This document shows positions 31,952 to 38,778 of a stretch of 38,778 nt of DNA, piece after piece. The DNA lies in assembly GCF_014892515.1 (NCBI RefSeq), contig NZ_JADBGR010000013.1, positions 1 through 38,778 on the forward strand. The letters run 5' to 3'. The stretch's first letter is position 1; every line of letters begins with the position of its first letter. Position numbers and translations under genes: made by a program. The DNA is from Myceligenerans pegani (GTDB taxonomy: Bacteria > Actinomycetota > Actinomycetes > Actinomycetales > Cellulomonadaceae). The notes beneath the pieces were generated by a model, which had not been told where the DNA came from, ran no database searches, and saw only the letters and a list, made by a program, of their open reading frames with translations.

Positions 31952-32674
31952 ATGTCGGACAAGGACGACGATGACGCCAGGTACGTTGATGCCACCGTGC
32001 GACGCATCGCGCGGCTGGCCGAGACGTCACCGAACGAGGCCGAGATCCTCATCGTGGCTTTGCGGGACGCGGGGTACGAAGCGCGTGACGTCGAGGGGGC
32101 GATCGACACTGCCGTCCGATCCGCAGTGGATCGTGTGGCCGGCGAGTGCGACACGGCGCGATCAGTGAGCGCTTCCCAAGAAGGCATTGCGGCAGCCGCG
32201 AAACTTCTGGCCGCGACAGAAGCTCCGCTACGGGTGCTGTTTGCGCTGGGCGGCCGCGACAACACGGTCACTCGGGATGTGTGTGACGAGGTTGCGCGCG
32301 TCGTCGACCGCAGTGTCGCCACCTATGCCAAGTGGCACGATACGGATCTGCGCGGCGGGCCGCTATTGATCCGGGCTCGTGACCTGGCGACGAGTCCGTC
32401 GACCAGGTCGGCCATCGACAAGCACCTGCGCCGGTCTCGTCGCAGAAGCTCGGCAGTGGCGCGTGCGAACCAGCGCCGGGCGCGGCCGCGTCCGCACGCA
32501 CCTCGCCTCAGGACTGTCCGTACCGACCGGTGGTCGGACCGCGCGAGCGGCGGCTATGGCCAGACCGGAGACGTCGGGCGGGTCGCGGTCGTCCTGTACT
32601 GGTTGTTCTGGGTGGTCGCGTGGGGGGTTCCCATCGGTCTGGTGATTCTGCTGGTCCGGTGGCTTGAGGGATGA
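31952..32674 (+). CDS. Hypothetical protein with C-terminal membrane anchor
   Basis: A 240-residue protein, not recognised. Residues 1-~150 are acidic and helical, e.g. 'DDDDARYVDATVRRIARLAE'. Residues ~150-205 are very basic (Arg-rich, 'RRSRRRSSAVARANQRRARP'), which would suit nucleic acid or membrane contact. One transmembrane helix at ~213-237 ends the chain, so most of the protein should face the cytoplasm. The ATG is preceded by GAGGG. It lies ~170 bp before another unknown membrane gene on the same strand. Confidence 0.65.
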   Translation: MSDKDDDDARYVDATVRRIARLAETSPNEAEILIVALRDAGYEARDVEGAIDTAVRSAVDRVAGECDTARSVSASQEGIAAAAKLLAATEAPLRVLFALGGRDNTVTRDVCDEVARVVDRSVATYAKWHDTDLRGGPLLIRARDLATSPSTRSAIDKHLRRSRRRSSAVARANQRRARPRPHAPRLRTVRTDRWSDRASGGYGQTGDVGRVAVVLYWLFWVVAWGVPIGLVILLVRWLEG

Positions 32675-32840
32675 CGCACGTCGCTCCCGTGTTCGTAGTG
32701 CCTTACGCCCGTTCGGATCGACGGTCCGGGTGCTCCGCCGTTCCCGCTTCCACAGTGCTCGGGACCCCTCCCGCCAGTCGGGTGATGAGATGCGGGGACC
32801 CGACGGGTCGTCAGGGTGCATCGACGAGGGGGATGGTGAG

Positions 32841-33788
32841 ATGGACCGCTCCTGGATTGGATTCGCAGCGGCAGTGGCATCGTTCGCGGCTGTGTGGACG
32901 AGCGTCGGCCTTCTCCAGTCGGGCGTCTTCAACATCAAGGAGGCGCGGAATTTCTTCATCGGGCTTGAGCGTGAGAGCTTCCCTCCTGACGATGTCGCCA
33001 TGATCGATGATCTTGGTCGTGAGGGCGTCTGGCAGGTCGTGGGCGGTGTGCTGCTGCTGGTGGTGGCGTTGATCGCGCTTCGCTGGGCACGGTCCGGACT
33101 GGTCGCCGCGGGGGCAGCGCTCGTCCTCGTGTCGCTCGTGGGCGCGTTCGCGATGCTCACCGAGACCTTGCCGGTCGTCTTCATGATCGACTTCGCGCTG
33201 CCTGGTTCGCAGTCCGTGGCGTGGAGCCCGACGACATCGGATACCGAGTTTCTCGCCAGCGGCGTGGGGATCGTTGTCGGAGTAGCACTGGCTGTGGCTG
33301 GCGTCCTGGCGGGGACGAGGCGACCGGCCTCACCGTGGCGGGAGCGGGTCCTCGGTGCGGGTGTCGGGGTCCTTGTCGCTGTCGGAGGGACGCTGTCCCT
33401 GGCGGCAGGCGTCTTGATGAACTATTGGCCGCTGGCGCACATGGAGGAGGTGTGGCCAACGAGCGGGCTGTGGAGCCTTCGCGAGGAAGAGCCGTTCGAA
33501 CCAGGTGGTGCACTGCTCATGCTGCTGGGGGTTGCCCTGGTCGCAGGCGCGCTGTGGAGCGTGCGCTGGACGTCGATCGGGGTCTGGATTGCCGCGGGCC
33601 TCTGGGTGGTGCTTGCCGTCGCCACGTTTACCCCGACCGGAGTGCCAGGGGCAGGCGACAACGTCGTCAGCGGTGGAATCGTGCTTGTCGGTGCCTGGTT
33701 CGGGGTGCTGGCTCTCATCGCGGCCACCCTCGGCCTCGTGACCCACGCTACTCGCATGCACCCGCCCGGTCAGGCCCCGAGCACGTAG
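32841..33788 (+). CDS. Multi-pass membrane protein of unknown function
   Basis: A 315-residue protein with about seven hydrophobic helices. The first is at residues ~5-24; later ones include 'VVGGVLLLVVALIAL', 'GVGIVVGVALAVAGVLAG' and 'GGIVLVGAWFGVLALIAATL'. Two hydrophilic loops lie at ~30-60 and ~205-225. No transporter or enzyme motif is seen. The ATG at 32841 follows GAGGGGGAT at a suitable distance. Last gene before the distal att repeat. Confidence 0.7.
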   Translation: MDRSWIGFAAAVASFAAVWTSVGLLQSGVFNIKEARNFFIGLERESFPPDDVAMIDDLGREGVWQVVGGVLLLVVALIALRWARSGLVAAGAALVLVSLVGAFAMLTETLPVVFMIDFALPGSQSVAWSPTTSDTEFLASGVGIVVGVALAVAGVLAGTRRPASPWRERVLGAGVGVLVAVGGTLSLAAGVLMNYWPLAHMEEVWPTSGLWSLREEEPFEPGGALLMLLGVALVAGALWSVRWTSIGVWIAAGLWVVLAVATFTPTGVPGAGDNVVSGGIVLVGAWFGVLALIAATLGLVTHATRMHPPGQAPST

Positions 33789-34175
33789 TCCGGCCGGCCC
33801 TTGACCGACCAGCGGGCAGTGCCGCGACAATCTGCGCCTGCCACAGCGAGCACGCTTGTCGGAGGTGGTCGAGCCGGACCGCCATCGACCCCTTTTGCGG
33901 GTGGATTTCAACCTAGCGGGACAACCTCCAGGACGCGCCGAGGGTGACAGGTAGATCGTTCGACGGGACAACTTGGTGACAACCACACCGGTCCAGGTGA
34001 CACCTTCGATGGATCCCTACAGCTGTCCGACGGCAAGACCGCACCCGACGCGAGTCCAGGAAAAGTCCACAAGATGTCCAGCGCCAGCCCGATCCGACCG
34101 GCGCTGGCCAACGCAGAAACCGCGAGATTCCAACGATCCCAACGTGGCCAGCACCGGCCGTCCTCCAGGTCCGAC
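33789..34175. other. Non-coding right end of the island
   Basis: 387 bp without a convincing gene between the last island gene and the distal att repeat. It contains the cluster of short GG[G/T]GACA-like repeats listed separately. Confidence 0.45.
33918..34004 (+). repeat. Cluster of short GACA-containing repeats near attR
   Basis: Five related copies of GG(G/T)(G)ACA(A)C type occur at 33918-33926, 33942-33950, 33965-33973, 33975-33984 and 33996-34004, all in the same orientation and ~170-260 bp from the att repeat. They might be integrase arm-type sites, but this is a guess from placement. Confidence 0.35.
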
Positions 34176-34199
34176 TTCGAGCTGTACTACGACATCTGA
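34176..34199 (+). repeat. attR-like repeat (copy of the glnA 3' end)
   Basis: An exact copy of 19463-19486, including the glnA stop codon, with no glnA coding sequence in front. It marks the distal end of the island. A strong terminator-like hairpin follows 36 bp later. Confidence 0.82.
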
Positions 34200-34235
34200 C
34201 CGGCGGCCCGGATAGGGTTTCGTGACGTCGCTGGG

Positions 34236-34289
34236 ACGGCGGCTGATCTGCGCGACGCGTTTCCCACGTTCGCGCAGGTCAGCCGCCGT
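34236..34289 (+). terminator. Long hairpin, probable original glnA terminator
   Basis: A 20-bp stem (34236-34255 with 34270-34289) has 19 Watson-Crick pairs and one G-U pair around a 14-nt loop, followed by TT. Its place, just right of the displaced glnA end, fits a terminator that served glnA before the insertion. Confidence 0.65.
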
Positions 34290-34299
34290 TTCGCGTTGC

Positions 34300-34364
34300 T
34301 GAACTCCGGAACGGTCGGACCTTGAGTTCCCGAACTGTCGGGCTCTGAACTCCCGAACGGGCGG
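34300..34364 (+). repeat. Three imperfect tandem repeats, 23-bp period
   Basis: Units begin at 34300, 34323 and 34346, each of the form TGA[A/G][C/T]TCC[C/G]GAAC followed by a GG-rich end (with small changes). No function is known. They lie between the hairpin and the copied hicB end. Confidence 0.45.
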
Positions 34365-34375
34365 CGTCAGGTAGG

Positions 34376-34399
34376 TCAGTGCTGCACGAGTTGATTGAC
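34376..34399 (-). repeat. Second copy of the hicB 3' end
   Basis: Matches 30963-30986 in 23 of 24 positions and, on the minus strand, still encodes the antitoxin tail R-V-N-Q-L-V-Q followed by His and a stop. Nothing upstream of it resembles hicB. It is either the scar of a lost hicB-like gene or a second recombination site. Confidence 0.6.
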
Positions 34400-34942
34400 A
34401 CGCGGTGCGGGCGCTCGCATAGGTCCGGGCTCGGCCCGCGAGTGGAGTCACTCCGCCGACGCGTCCGCCGCACCCTCTGGACACCCCTTCCTCCTGTCCC
34501 AGGCGTCGAGGCGCCCGGGTGGTTCGTCGTGCCCGCGCTCGACAAGCAGGTCGGCCAGCCATTGCCGGAGCATCCTCATGTCTCGATCGTCAACCAGGTT
34601 CACGGTGTGCTGCCGGGCCAGGGGTGGGTGAACCGGGGGGTGAATCGGCGGAACCGACGCCGTGCGCGACGTAGCGGGCGTCGACCGGTCGACGTCAGGA
34701 AATCGACGCCGCCGTTCTCGCGCGTGTCCCGCGAGTTCTTTTCCGCACGCCCATCTGCGGGAATCCACGCCGTACGCTCGAAATGATGAGTCCTGCTCCT
34801 CCCGGAAAGTCTCGGTTCATTCATTGCCCGCCCGTCGCGTTCCGATTGACAAGACGGGGACACGGCTTGATGCTCGTCACGGTGAATCACGCATAAACAT
34901 GGTCCACCGCACTTCCGACGAGCTATTCGAGGGGAAACCGTA
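34400..34942. other. Intergenic region without a recognised gene
   Basis: No convincing gene. A minus-strand frame (34448-34768) includes 'RDMRMLRQWLADLLVERG', which looks protein-like, but it lacks a start region and a family match and may be a fragment. The right end, with TTGACA (34846-34851) and TTGATG-N19-CATAAA (34867-34897), could hold the promoter of the secreted-protein gene. Confidence 0.35.
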
Positions 34943-35551
34943 ATGATGCGAGGATTTCGTGTGATCCGTCGTTCCGGGATGGCCATGATCCTGTCGGCCG
35001 GCCTGGTCGTCGCCGGGACCACGAGCGCGAACGCGCTCGCAGCACCTGAAAGCAGCGTCCCGGAAGTGATCGCCGCCCCCGCGGCAGACCCGGCACTCGC
35101 CGTCTACGCGTCCGCGCCCAGCGCCTCGGCGGATCTTCCGGTCACCGACCTGCTCGGCACCGTGACCGGCCTCATCGGGAGTCTGGTCGACGCCGTCCTC
35201 GGCGTACTCGGCGGTACGGGCCCGGGCGGGACGTCCCCGGGCGACGGAACGTGGTCCCCGAGCCACGACGAGGAGACCGCGATCATCCCCATCTGCTCAG
35301 GGCCCACCGCGACCCTCGACTGGCTGTTCGTGAACTTCTCCGATCACGGGACCGATCTGGGTCAATTCCTCACGGAGAACGCCGATCACATCGTGCAGAT
35401 CGTCACGCTTTCCTCCGACCCCTACGAGACCCTGCAGTACCTGCTGACACCGTTCCTTCAGGTTCCCGTCTACGCCATCAACGACACGGTCTTCCACCAG
35501 GAGGCCACTCTCGGCGACATTCTCGCGTTCTGCGAGTCGGCTCGCGCCTGA
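34943..35551 (+). CDS. Secreted protein of unknown function upstream of cholesterol oxidase
   Basis: A 202-residue protein with a clear Sec signal peptide: a basic start 'MMRGFRVIRRSG', a hydrophobic core and an 'ANALA' cleavage site near residue 33. The mature part has a Ser/Ala/Pro-rich lead, a hydrophobic 'LLGTVTGLIGSLVDAVLGVLGG' type stretch at ~68-90 and a C-terminal helical domain. Two Cys residues, in 'IPICSG' and 'AFCESA', could pair. No family is recognised. The ATG follows GAGGGGA. It ends at a palindromic terminator 98 bp before the oxidase gene, and the shared orientation hints at a linked function without proving it. Confidence 0.75.
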   Translation: MMRGFRVIRRSGMAMILSAGLVVAGTTSANALAAPESSVPEVIAAPAADPALAVYASAPSASADLPVTDLLGTVTGLIGSLVDAVLGVLGGTGPGGTSPGDGTWSPSHDEETAIIPICSGPTATLDWLFVNFSDHGTDLGQFLTENADHIVQIVTLSSDPYETLQYLLTPFLQVPVYAINDTVFHQEATLGDILAFCESARA

Positions 35552-35580
35552 TGAGGTATCCGGCTCGCTGAGTCGACATC

Positions 35581-35610
35581 AGCGGGGTGCGCCGGCCGGC
35601 GCACCCCGCT
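35581..35610 (+). terminator. Perfect 30-bp palindrome terminator
   Basis: A 30-nt perfect palindrome (stem of 13 bp with a GGCC turn) starts 29 bp after the stop of the secreted-protein gene. Confidence 0.75.
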
Positions 35611-35649
35611 GCATGAGCACACGACGAATTCCCGCGCGAAAGAATCCCC

Positions 35650-37368
35650 ATGAATTCAGCACCTGACGACGTGGCGCCACCTCGGCCCGAGGGCCCGTCG
35701 CGTCGGACCGTCATGACGGGCGCCGCCCTCGGCGCCGCCTGGATCCTCATCGGACGGGTCGACCGGGCCGAAGCCGTCGCCACCGACCTGCCTCCAGGCT
35801 TTCCTCCAGGCGTGGACCTGCACAAGGACGTCTTCAGGAACTGGGACACCACCATCACCACCGAATCGCTGTGGACCAGCACGGCCGAGGGCGCCGACGA
35901 TGTCGTCGCCGTCGCGAACTGGGCCGTCGCCACGGGATATCGCGTCCGGCCGGTCGGGTTCAGCCACTCCTGGTCCCCGTTGGTCGTCGAGGACGGGACC
36001 GCGGCGAACGAGAACATCGTCCTGATCGACACCAGCAAGCTGGCGGCGATGAGCATGGACACCGCCGACCGCGTGCGGGTGCAGGCGGGTGCGAGCATGG
36101 AGAGCCTGCTGGAATTCCTCTCGGCGCACGACCGGTGCCTCATCGGCGCCCCCGCTCCCGGCGACGTCTCCGTGGCCGGGGTGCTCGCGGTCAGCGGCCA
36201 CGGGACCAACCTCCCCGCCGAGGGCGAGGCGACACCGCCCGGCGCCACCTACGGCACGGTCAGCAACACCGTCGTCGAACTGACCGTGGTGGTCTGGGAC
36301 GACGTCCGGGACTCCTTCGTCGTCCGGACCTTCCACCGCTCCGATCCGCAGATCGCTCCCCTGCTGGTCAATCTCGGCCGGGCCGTGATCCTCGAGGCGG
36401 TGCTGCAGACGGTCCCGAACTACCACCTGCGATGCCGGAACTCGACCTCGACCTCCTACCGGGAACTGTTCGCGCCCCCGGACGAGGCCGGGGACCGCTC
36501 GTTGAGCGCCCTCGTGGAGCGCCATGGGCGCGTCGGGCTGATCTGGTTCGCCATGACGGAGTTTCCCTGGGTCCAGACCTGGGACGTCACCGAGCGACGC
36601 CCACTGCTGAGCCGCCCGGTGTACGCGCCGTACAACTTCCCCTTCGCCGACAACCTCCCGGACAGCGTCAGCTTTCTCATCGCGGAGATCACCAAGGGGG
36701 CGTGGCACCTGACCCCCACGGCCACCAACGCTCAGCTGACCGCGGCCGCCGCCGGGCTGGTCGCCACCGGTGCCACCGACATGTGGGGCGAGGCCAAGAA
36801 CTTCATCCACTTCGTCAAGCCCACGACGCTGAAGGTCTCGGCAGGCAGCCATGTCGTCATCACTCGCCGCGATCTGATCCAGCACGTCGTCCACGGCTTC
36901 ACCGACCACTACCTGAGACTCATCGACAAGTTCCGGTGCGACGGCGACTACCCGGCGAACAACACCTGCGAGATCCGCGTGACCGGGCTGGACCGCCCGG
37001 AAGACATCGGCATCCCCGGGGCTGCCACCGCCACCCTGTCCGCGGTCGCCCCGGTGGCAGAACGTCCCGAACTTGACACGGCCGTGTGGCTCGACGTCCT
37101 GAATCTGCCCGGCAGTCCTCGTACCCACGAGTTGTTCATGGGCCTCGAGGCCTGGTTCCACGAACTCCCGCCCGAACTCGGCGTGGCCCGTCCCGAATGG
37201 GCGAAACGGTTCGCCACATCCCTCGACGGCTCCTGGACCGACACCGAGGCGCTCCGGACGACGATTCCCCGCGCTATCGCGGGCTGGGACGAGGCGCTGG
37301 CGGCCTTGGACCGCTGGGACCCCCACGGCGTCTTCCGCGCCGACCTGCACGATCGCCTCATGCCCTGA
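35650..37368 (+). CDS. VAO-type (type II) cholesterol oxidase, Tat-exported
   Basis: A 572-residue flavoprotein that resembles Brevibacterium sterolicum type II cholesterol oxidase along its length, from 'LPPGFPPGVDLHKD' to 'RWDPHGVFRADLHDRLMP'. It oxidises and isomerises cholesterol or related 3-beta-hydroxysteroids outside the cell, giving 4-en-3-one and H2O2. A Tat signal ('SRRTVMTGAALGAAW', ~17-31) precedes the FAD domain. His106 in 'GFSHSWSP' aligns with the residue that binds FAD covalently. The active-site residues Glu304 ('MTEFPW'), Glu441 and Arg443 ('CEIRVTG') correspond to Glu311, Glu475 and Arg477 of the known enzyme. The ATG has no strong ribosome site. The exact substrate is not certain. 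Confidence 0.88.
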   Translation: MNSAPDDVAPPRPEGPSRRTVMTGAALGAAWILIGRVDRAEAVATDLPPGFPPGVDLHKDVFRNWDTTITTESLWTSTAEGADDVVAVANWAVATGYRVRPVGFSHSWSPLVVEDGTAANENIVLIDTSKLAAMSMDTADRVRVQAGASMESLLEFLSAHDRCLIGAPAPGDVSVAGVLAVSGHGTNLPAEGEATPPGATYGTVSNTVVELTVVVWDDVRDSFVVRTFHRSDPQIAPLLVNLGRAVILEAVLQTVPNYHLRCRNSTSTSYRELFAPPDEAGDRSLSALVERHGRVGLIWFAMTEFPWVQTWDVTERRPLLSRPVYAPYNFPFADNLPDSVSFLIAEITKGAWHLTPTATNAQLTAAAAGLVATGATDMWGEAKNFIHFVKPTTLKVSAGSHVVITRRDLIQHVVHGFTDHYLRLIDKFRCDGDYPANNTCEIRVTGLDRPEDIGIPGAATATLSAVAPVAERPELDTAVWLDVLNLPGSPRTHELFMGLEAWFHELPPELGVARPEWAKRFATSLDGSWTDTEALRTTIPRAIAGWDEALAALDRWDPHGVFRADLHDRLMP

Positions 37369-37415
37369 TCCGTCGCCCCGCCTGCCGTCCTTGCGCGTCG
37401 CGACCAACGAGGGCA

Positions 37416-37451
37416 GGCCGGCCGCCGCGATCGCCGGGACGGCGGCCGGCC
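37416..37451. terminator. Bidirectional terminator between convergent genes
   Basis: A perfect 12-bp stem (37416-37427 with 37440-37451) around a 12-nt loop lies between the oxidase stop and the convergent Asp23 stop. A further partial copy of the arm at ~37475-37490 allows alternative pairing. Confidence 0.65.
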
Positions 37452-37497
37452 GCACTCTCGCCCCGCGGCGTAGCGAGGGCCGGCCGCCGTCCCTGCC

Positions 37498-38547
37498 TCA
37501 GGCCCGTTCCGGCGTGTGCATGTCGCTGACGTTGATGTTGACCGCCTCGACATCGAGTTCGAGGAGGCCCTCGACGGCCTCGATCACGTCGGTGCGGATC
37601 CGCGTGGCCACCGCCTTGATCGGGCTCCCGTACTCAGCCACGAACGAGACCGTGATCGTCGCGACGTCGTCGACGACCTCGACCCCGGAGCCGTCCAGGG
37701 CATGCACGCCCTCCACCTTGGCCGCCGCCGCACTGACGAGCTTCGCCACGACGCCGTCGCTCAGCGTCGTGTTGCCACGGACCCCCGCCGCCGGTCGCGC
37801 GGCCACTGCGCCTGCCTCGGCGGGCTCGGTCGCCTCGGCAGCTTCGCGGTCGACCGTCTCGCCAGCCTGGTCGTCACCCTCGGAGCTGGTGGTGTCGTCG
37901 GCGATCGGCTCGACGGCGCCTTCCGGGCCCGCGCCGTCGACGTCCTCCCCCGCAGCGTCGGCGCCCTCCTCGTCGACGGCGTCGTCCTCCTGGTCAGCGG
38001 CGCCATCCGCTTCGCCGGCGGTGTCGTCCGACTCCGTGGCGGCTTCGTCGACAGTGTCGCCCTCGGCGGCCTCGCCGCCGTCGGTTGCCTCGGCCCCGGC
38101 GTCGGAACCCTCGGCAGTCTCGGTCCCGCCCTCAGCCGCACCGGGCGTCGCGTCGTCCCGCTCGATGGTGGCGTCGTCCTCGGCCACCTCCTCGACGGGA
38201 GCGTCGGGCCCGCTCTCGCCCTCGGTCGCCGCGACGTCGTCCGCGCCCTCGCCCTGGGCCGCTTCGGCCGGGGCGTCGGCGGCGACGTCGCCGTCGGTCG
38301 GCACGTCGCTGTCCGCGCCTGCCGCATCGGCGGGCTCGGCGGCCGTGGTCTCGCCGGTGGCTGCCTCGGCATCGACGGGCGCCTCCTGAACTGCCGGCCC
38401 TGCGCCGGCCCGTTCGGTCGTGTCAACCGCGGCCGCCTCGGGTGCGAACGTCGCGGCCTGCGGCACGGCTGCGGCGTCGTCGCCGCCGGTCGCGGGCTTG
38501 GAGGACTCGTTGGGGCGGTGGAAGATGTTGTTGATGAATTCGGACAT
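37498..38547 (-). CDS. Asp23/Gls24 family protein with long acidic N-terminal region
   Basis: A 349-residue protein. Residues ~250-349 form the Asp23/Gls24 domain ('VRGNTTLSDGVVAKLVSAAA', 'VATRIRTDVIEAVEGLL', 'VNINVSD'), a small fold associated with cell-envelope stress and alkaline shock in Gram-positive bacteria. Residues ~15-245 are a low-complexity, highly acidic Ala/Glu/Asp/Gly/Thr region, surely disordered and far longer than in typical ~150-residue family members. The N-terminal 'MSEFINNIFHRP' is amphipathic. There is no signal peptide or membrane helix, so it is cytoplasmic, perhaps peripheral at the membrane through partners. The ATG at 38547 has AAGGAGA about 9 nt upstream. Confidence 0.85.
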   Translation of the reverse strand: MSEFINNIFHRPNESSKPATGGDDAAAVPQAATFAPEAAAVDTTERAGAGPAVQEAPVDAEAATGETTAAEPADAAGADSDVPTDGDVAADAPAEAAQGEGADDVAATEGESGPDAPVEEVAEDDATIERDDATPGAAEGGTETAEGSDAGAEATDGGEAAEGDTVDEAATESDDTAGEADGAADQEDDAVDEEGADAAGEDVDGAGPEGAVEPIADDTTSSEGDDQAGETVDREAAEATEPAEAGAVAARPAAGVRGNTTLSDGVVAKLVSAAAAKVEGVHALDGSGVEVVDDVATITVSFVAEYGSPIKAVATRIRTDVIEAVEGLLELDVEAVNINVSDMHTPERA

Positions 38548-38778
38548 GCGGACGAGTCTCCTTCGACTGGGGATGCAGTTGGGTACGCGGGAGCGGGCGC
38601 CGTACTGGGGGTGCGATCAGTGACGCTCGTCACGTGTCCTGTGTTCATACATCCCGTGACCCAACGGTGACAAGACCGCGAAGGCGTCGTTGCCAGTTCT
38701 TCCCGGGAGGTTTGCCCCTGGTTCAACGGGCGCGGGCCGGTCGCGCCAGGCGTCGGCGGCCGGCCTCGTCCGTTCGAC
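38548..38778. other. Upstream region of the Asp23 gene
   Basis: 231 bp to the window end. It must contain the minus-strand promoter of the Asp23 gene, but no clear -35/-10 pair is identified. No gene is seen. Confidence 0.3.

Larger units (their letters stand above)
19463..34199. mobile_element. Putative integrative island inserted at the 3' end of glnA
   Basis: The island is bounded by identical 24-bp direct repeats, one forming the end of glnA (19463-19486) and one lying in non-coding DNA (34176-34199). A tyrosine-integrase remnant sits directly at the left repeat, and a second, truncated integrase lies 1.2 kb in. Cargo includes a two-gene unit, a kinase/regulator/pseudoprotease/ALF-repeat cassette, a Rieske fusion, hicAB and two unknown genes. 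GC content looks lower than in the flanks in many stretches. No intact integrase, excisionase or transfer gene was seen, so the element looks immobile now. The boundaries are seen; the integration history is inferred. Confidence 0.75.

Noticed and set aside
1-38778. tRNA, rRNA or tmRNA genes as integration targets
   Set aside because: No cloverleaf-like or rRNA-like sequence was found; the att repeat lies in glnA instead.

Overview
The window is high-GC DNA with strong codon bias, frequent GTG starts and several apparently leaderless genes. The run lipB, lipA, DUF4191 gene, glnA is a typical actinobacterial backbone. Together these point to an actinomycete, probably Micrococcales close to Cellulosimicrobium, Isoptericola or Cellulomonas; the genus is inference only.

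Left part (1-15 kb). A membrane protein with a degenerate kinase fold and a Gfo/Idh/MocA oxidoreductase are followed by a membrane-anchored HNH nuclease-like protein. Next comes a five-gene minus-strand cluster: DUF4132, MoxR AAA+ ATPase, DUF5682, VWA and SWIM zinc-finger protein. The last four are joined by 4-nt GTGA/ATGA overlaps. The gene set matches the poorly understood yehI-L-M-P-Q locus of E. coli.

Backbone (15-19.5 kb). lipB and lipA (lipoate synthesis), a DUF4191 membrane protein and glnA (glutamine synthetase I). A four-half-site GlnR-type box lies upstream of glnA.

Genomic island (about 19.46-34.20 kb). The last 24 bp of glnA are repeated exactly at 34176-34199, where they are not part of a gene. 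This pattern marks integration into the glnA 3' end. Inside are the 3' remnant of one tyrosine integrase, a small two-gene cargo, a second 5'-truncated related integrase and a gene remnant. Then comes a minus-strand block: histidine kinase, response regulator, a secreted trypsin-fold protein that has lost its catalytic His and Ser, and a 1139-residue ALF-repeat, Ala-rich coiled-coil protein with a glycine-rich hydrophobic C-terminus. A Rieske protein fused to a shortened membrane domain, a hicAB toxin-antitoxin pair and two unknown membrane-linked genes complete the island. A long hairpin just right of the distal repeat looks like the original glnA terminator, displaced by the insertion.

Right part (34.2-38.8 kb). 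Short repeats, including a second copy of the hicB 3' end, precede a secreted protein of unknown function, a Tat-exported VAO-type (type II) cholesterol oxidase, and a convergent Asp23/Gls24 protein with a long acidic N-terminal region.

The best candidates for an undescribed system are the kinase/regulator/pseudoprotease/ALF-repeat cassette on the island, and the five-gene MoxR-VWA-SWIM cluster. No tRNA, rRNA or CRISPR array was seen.
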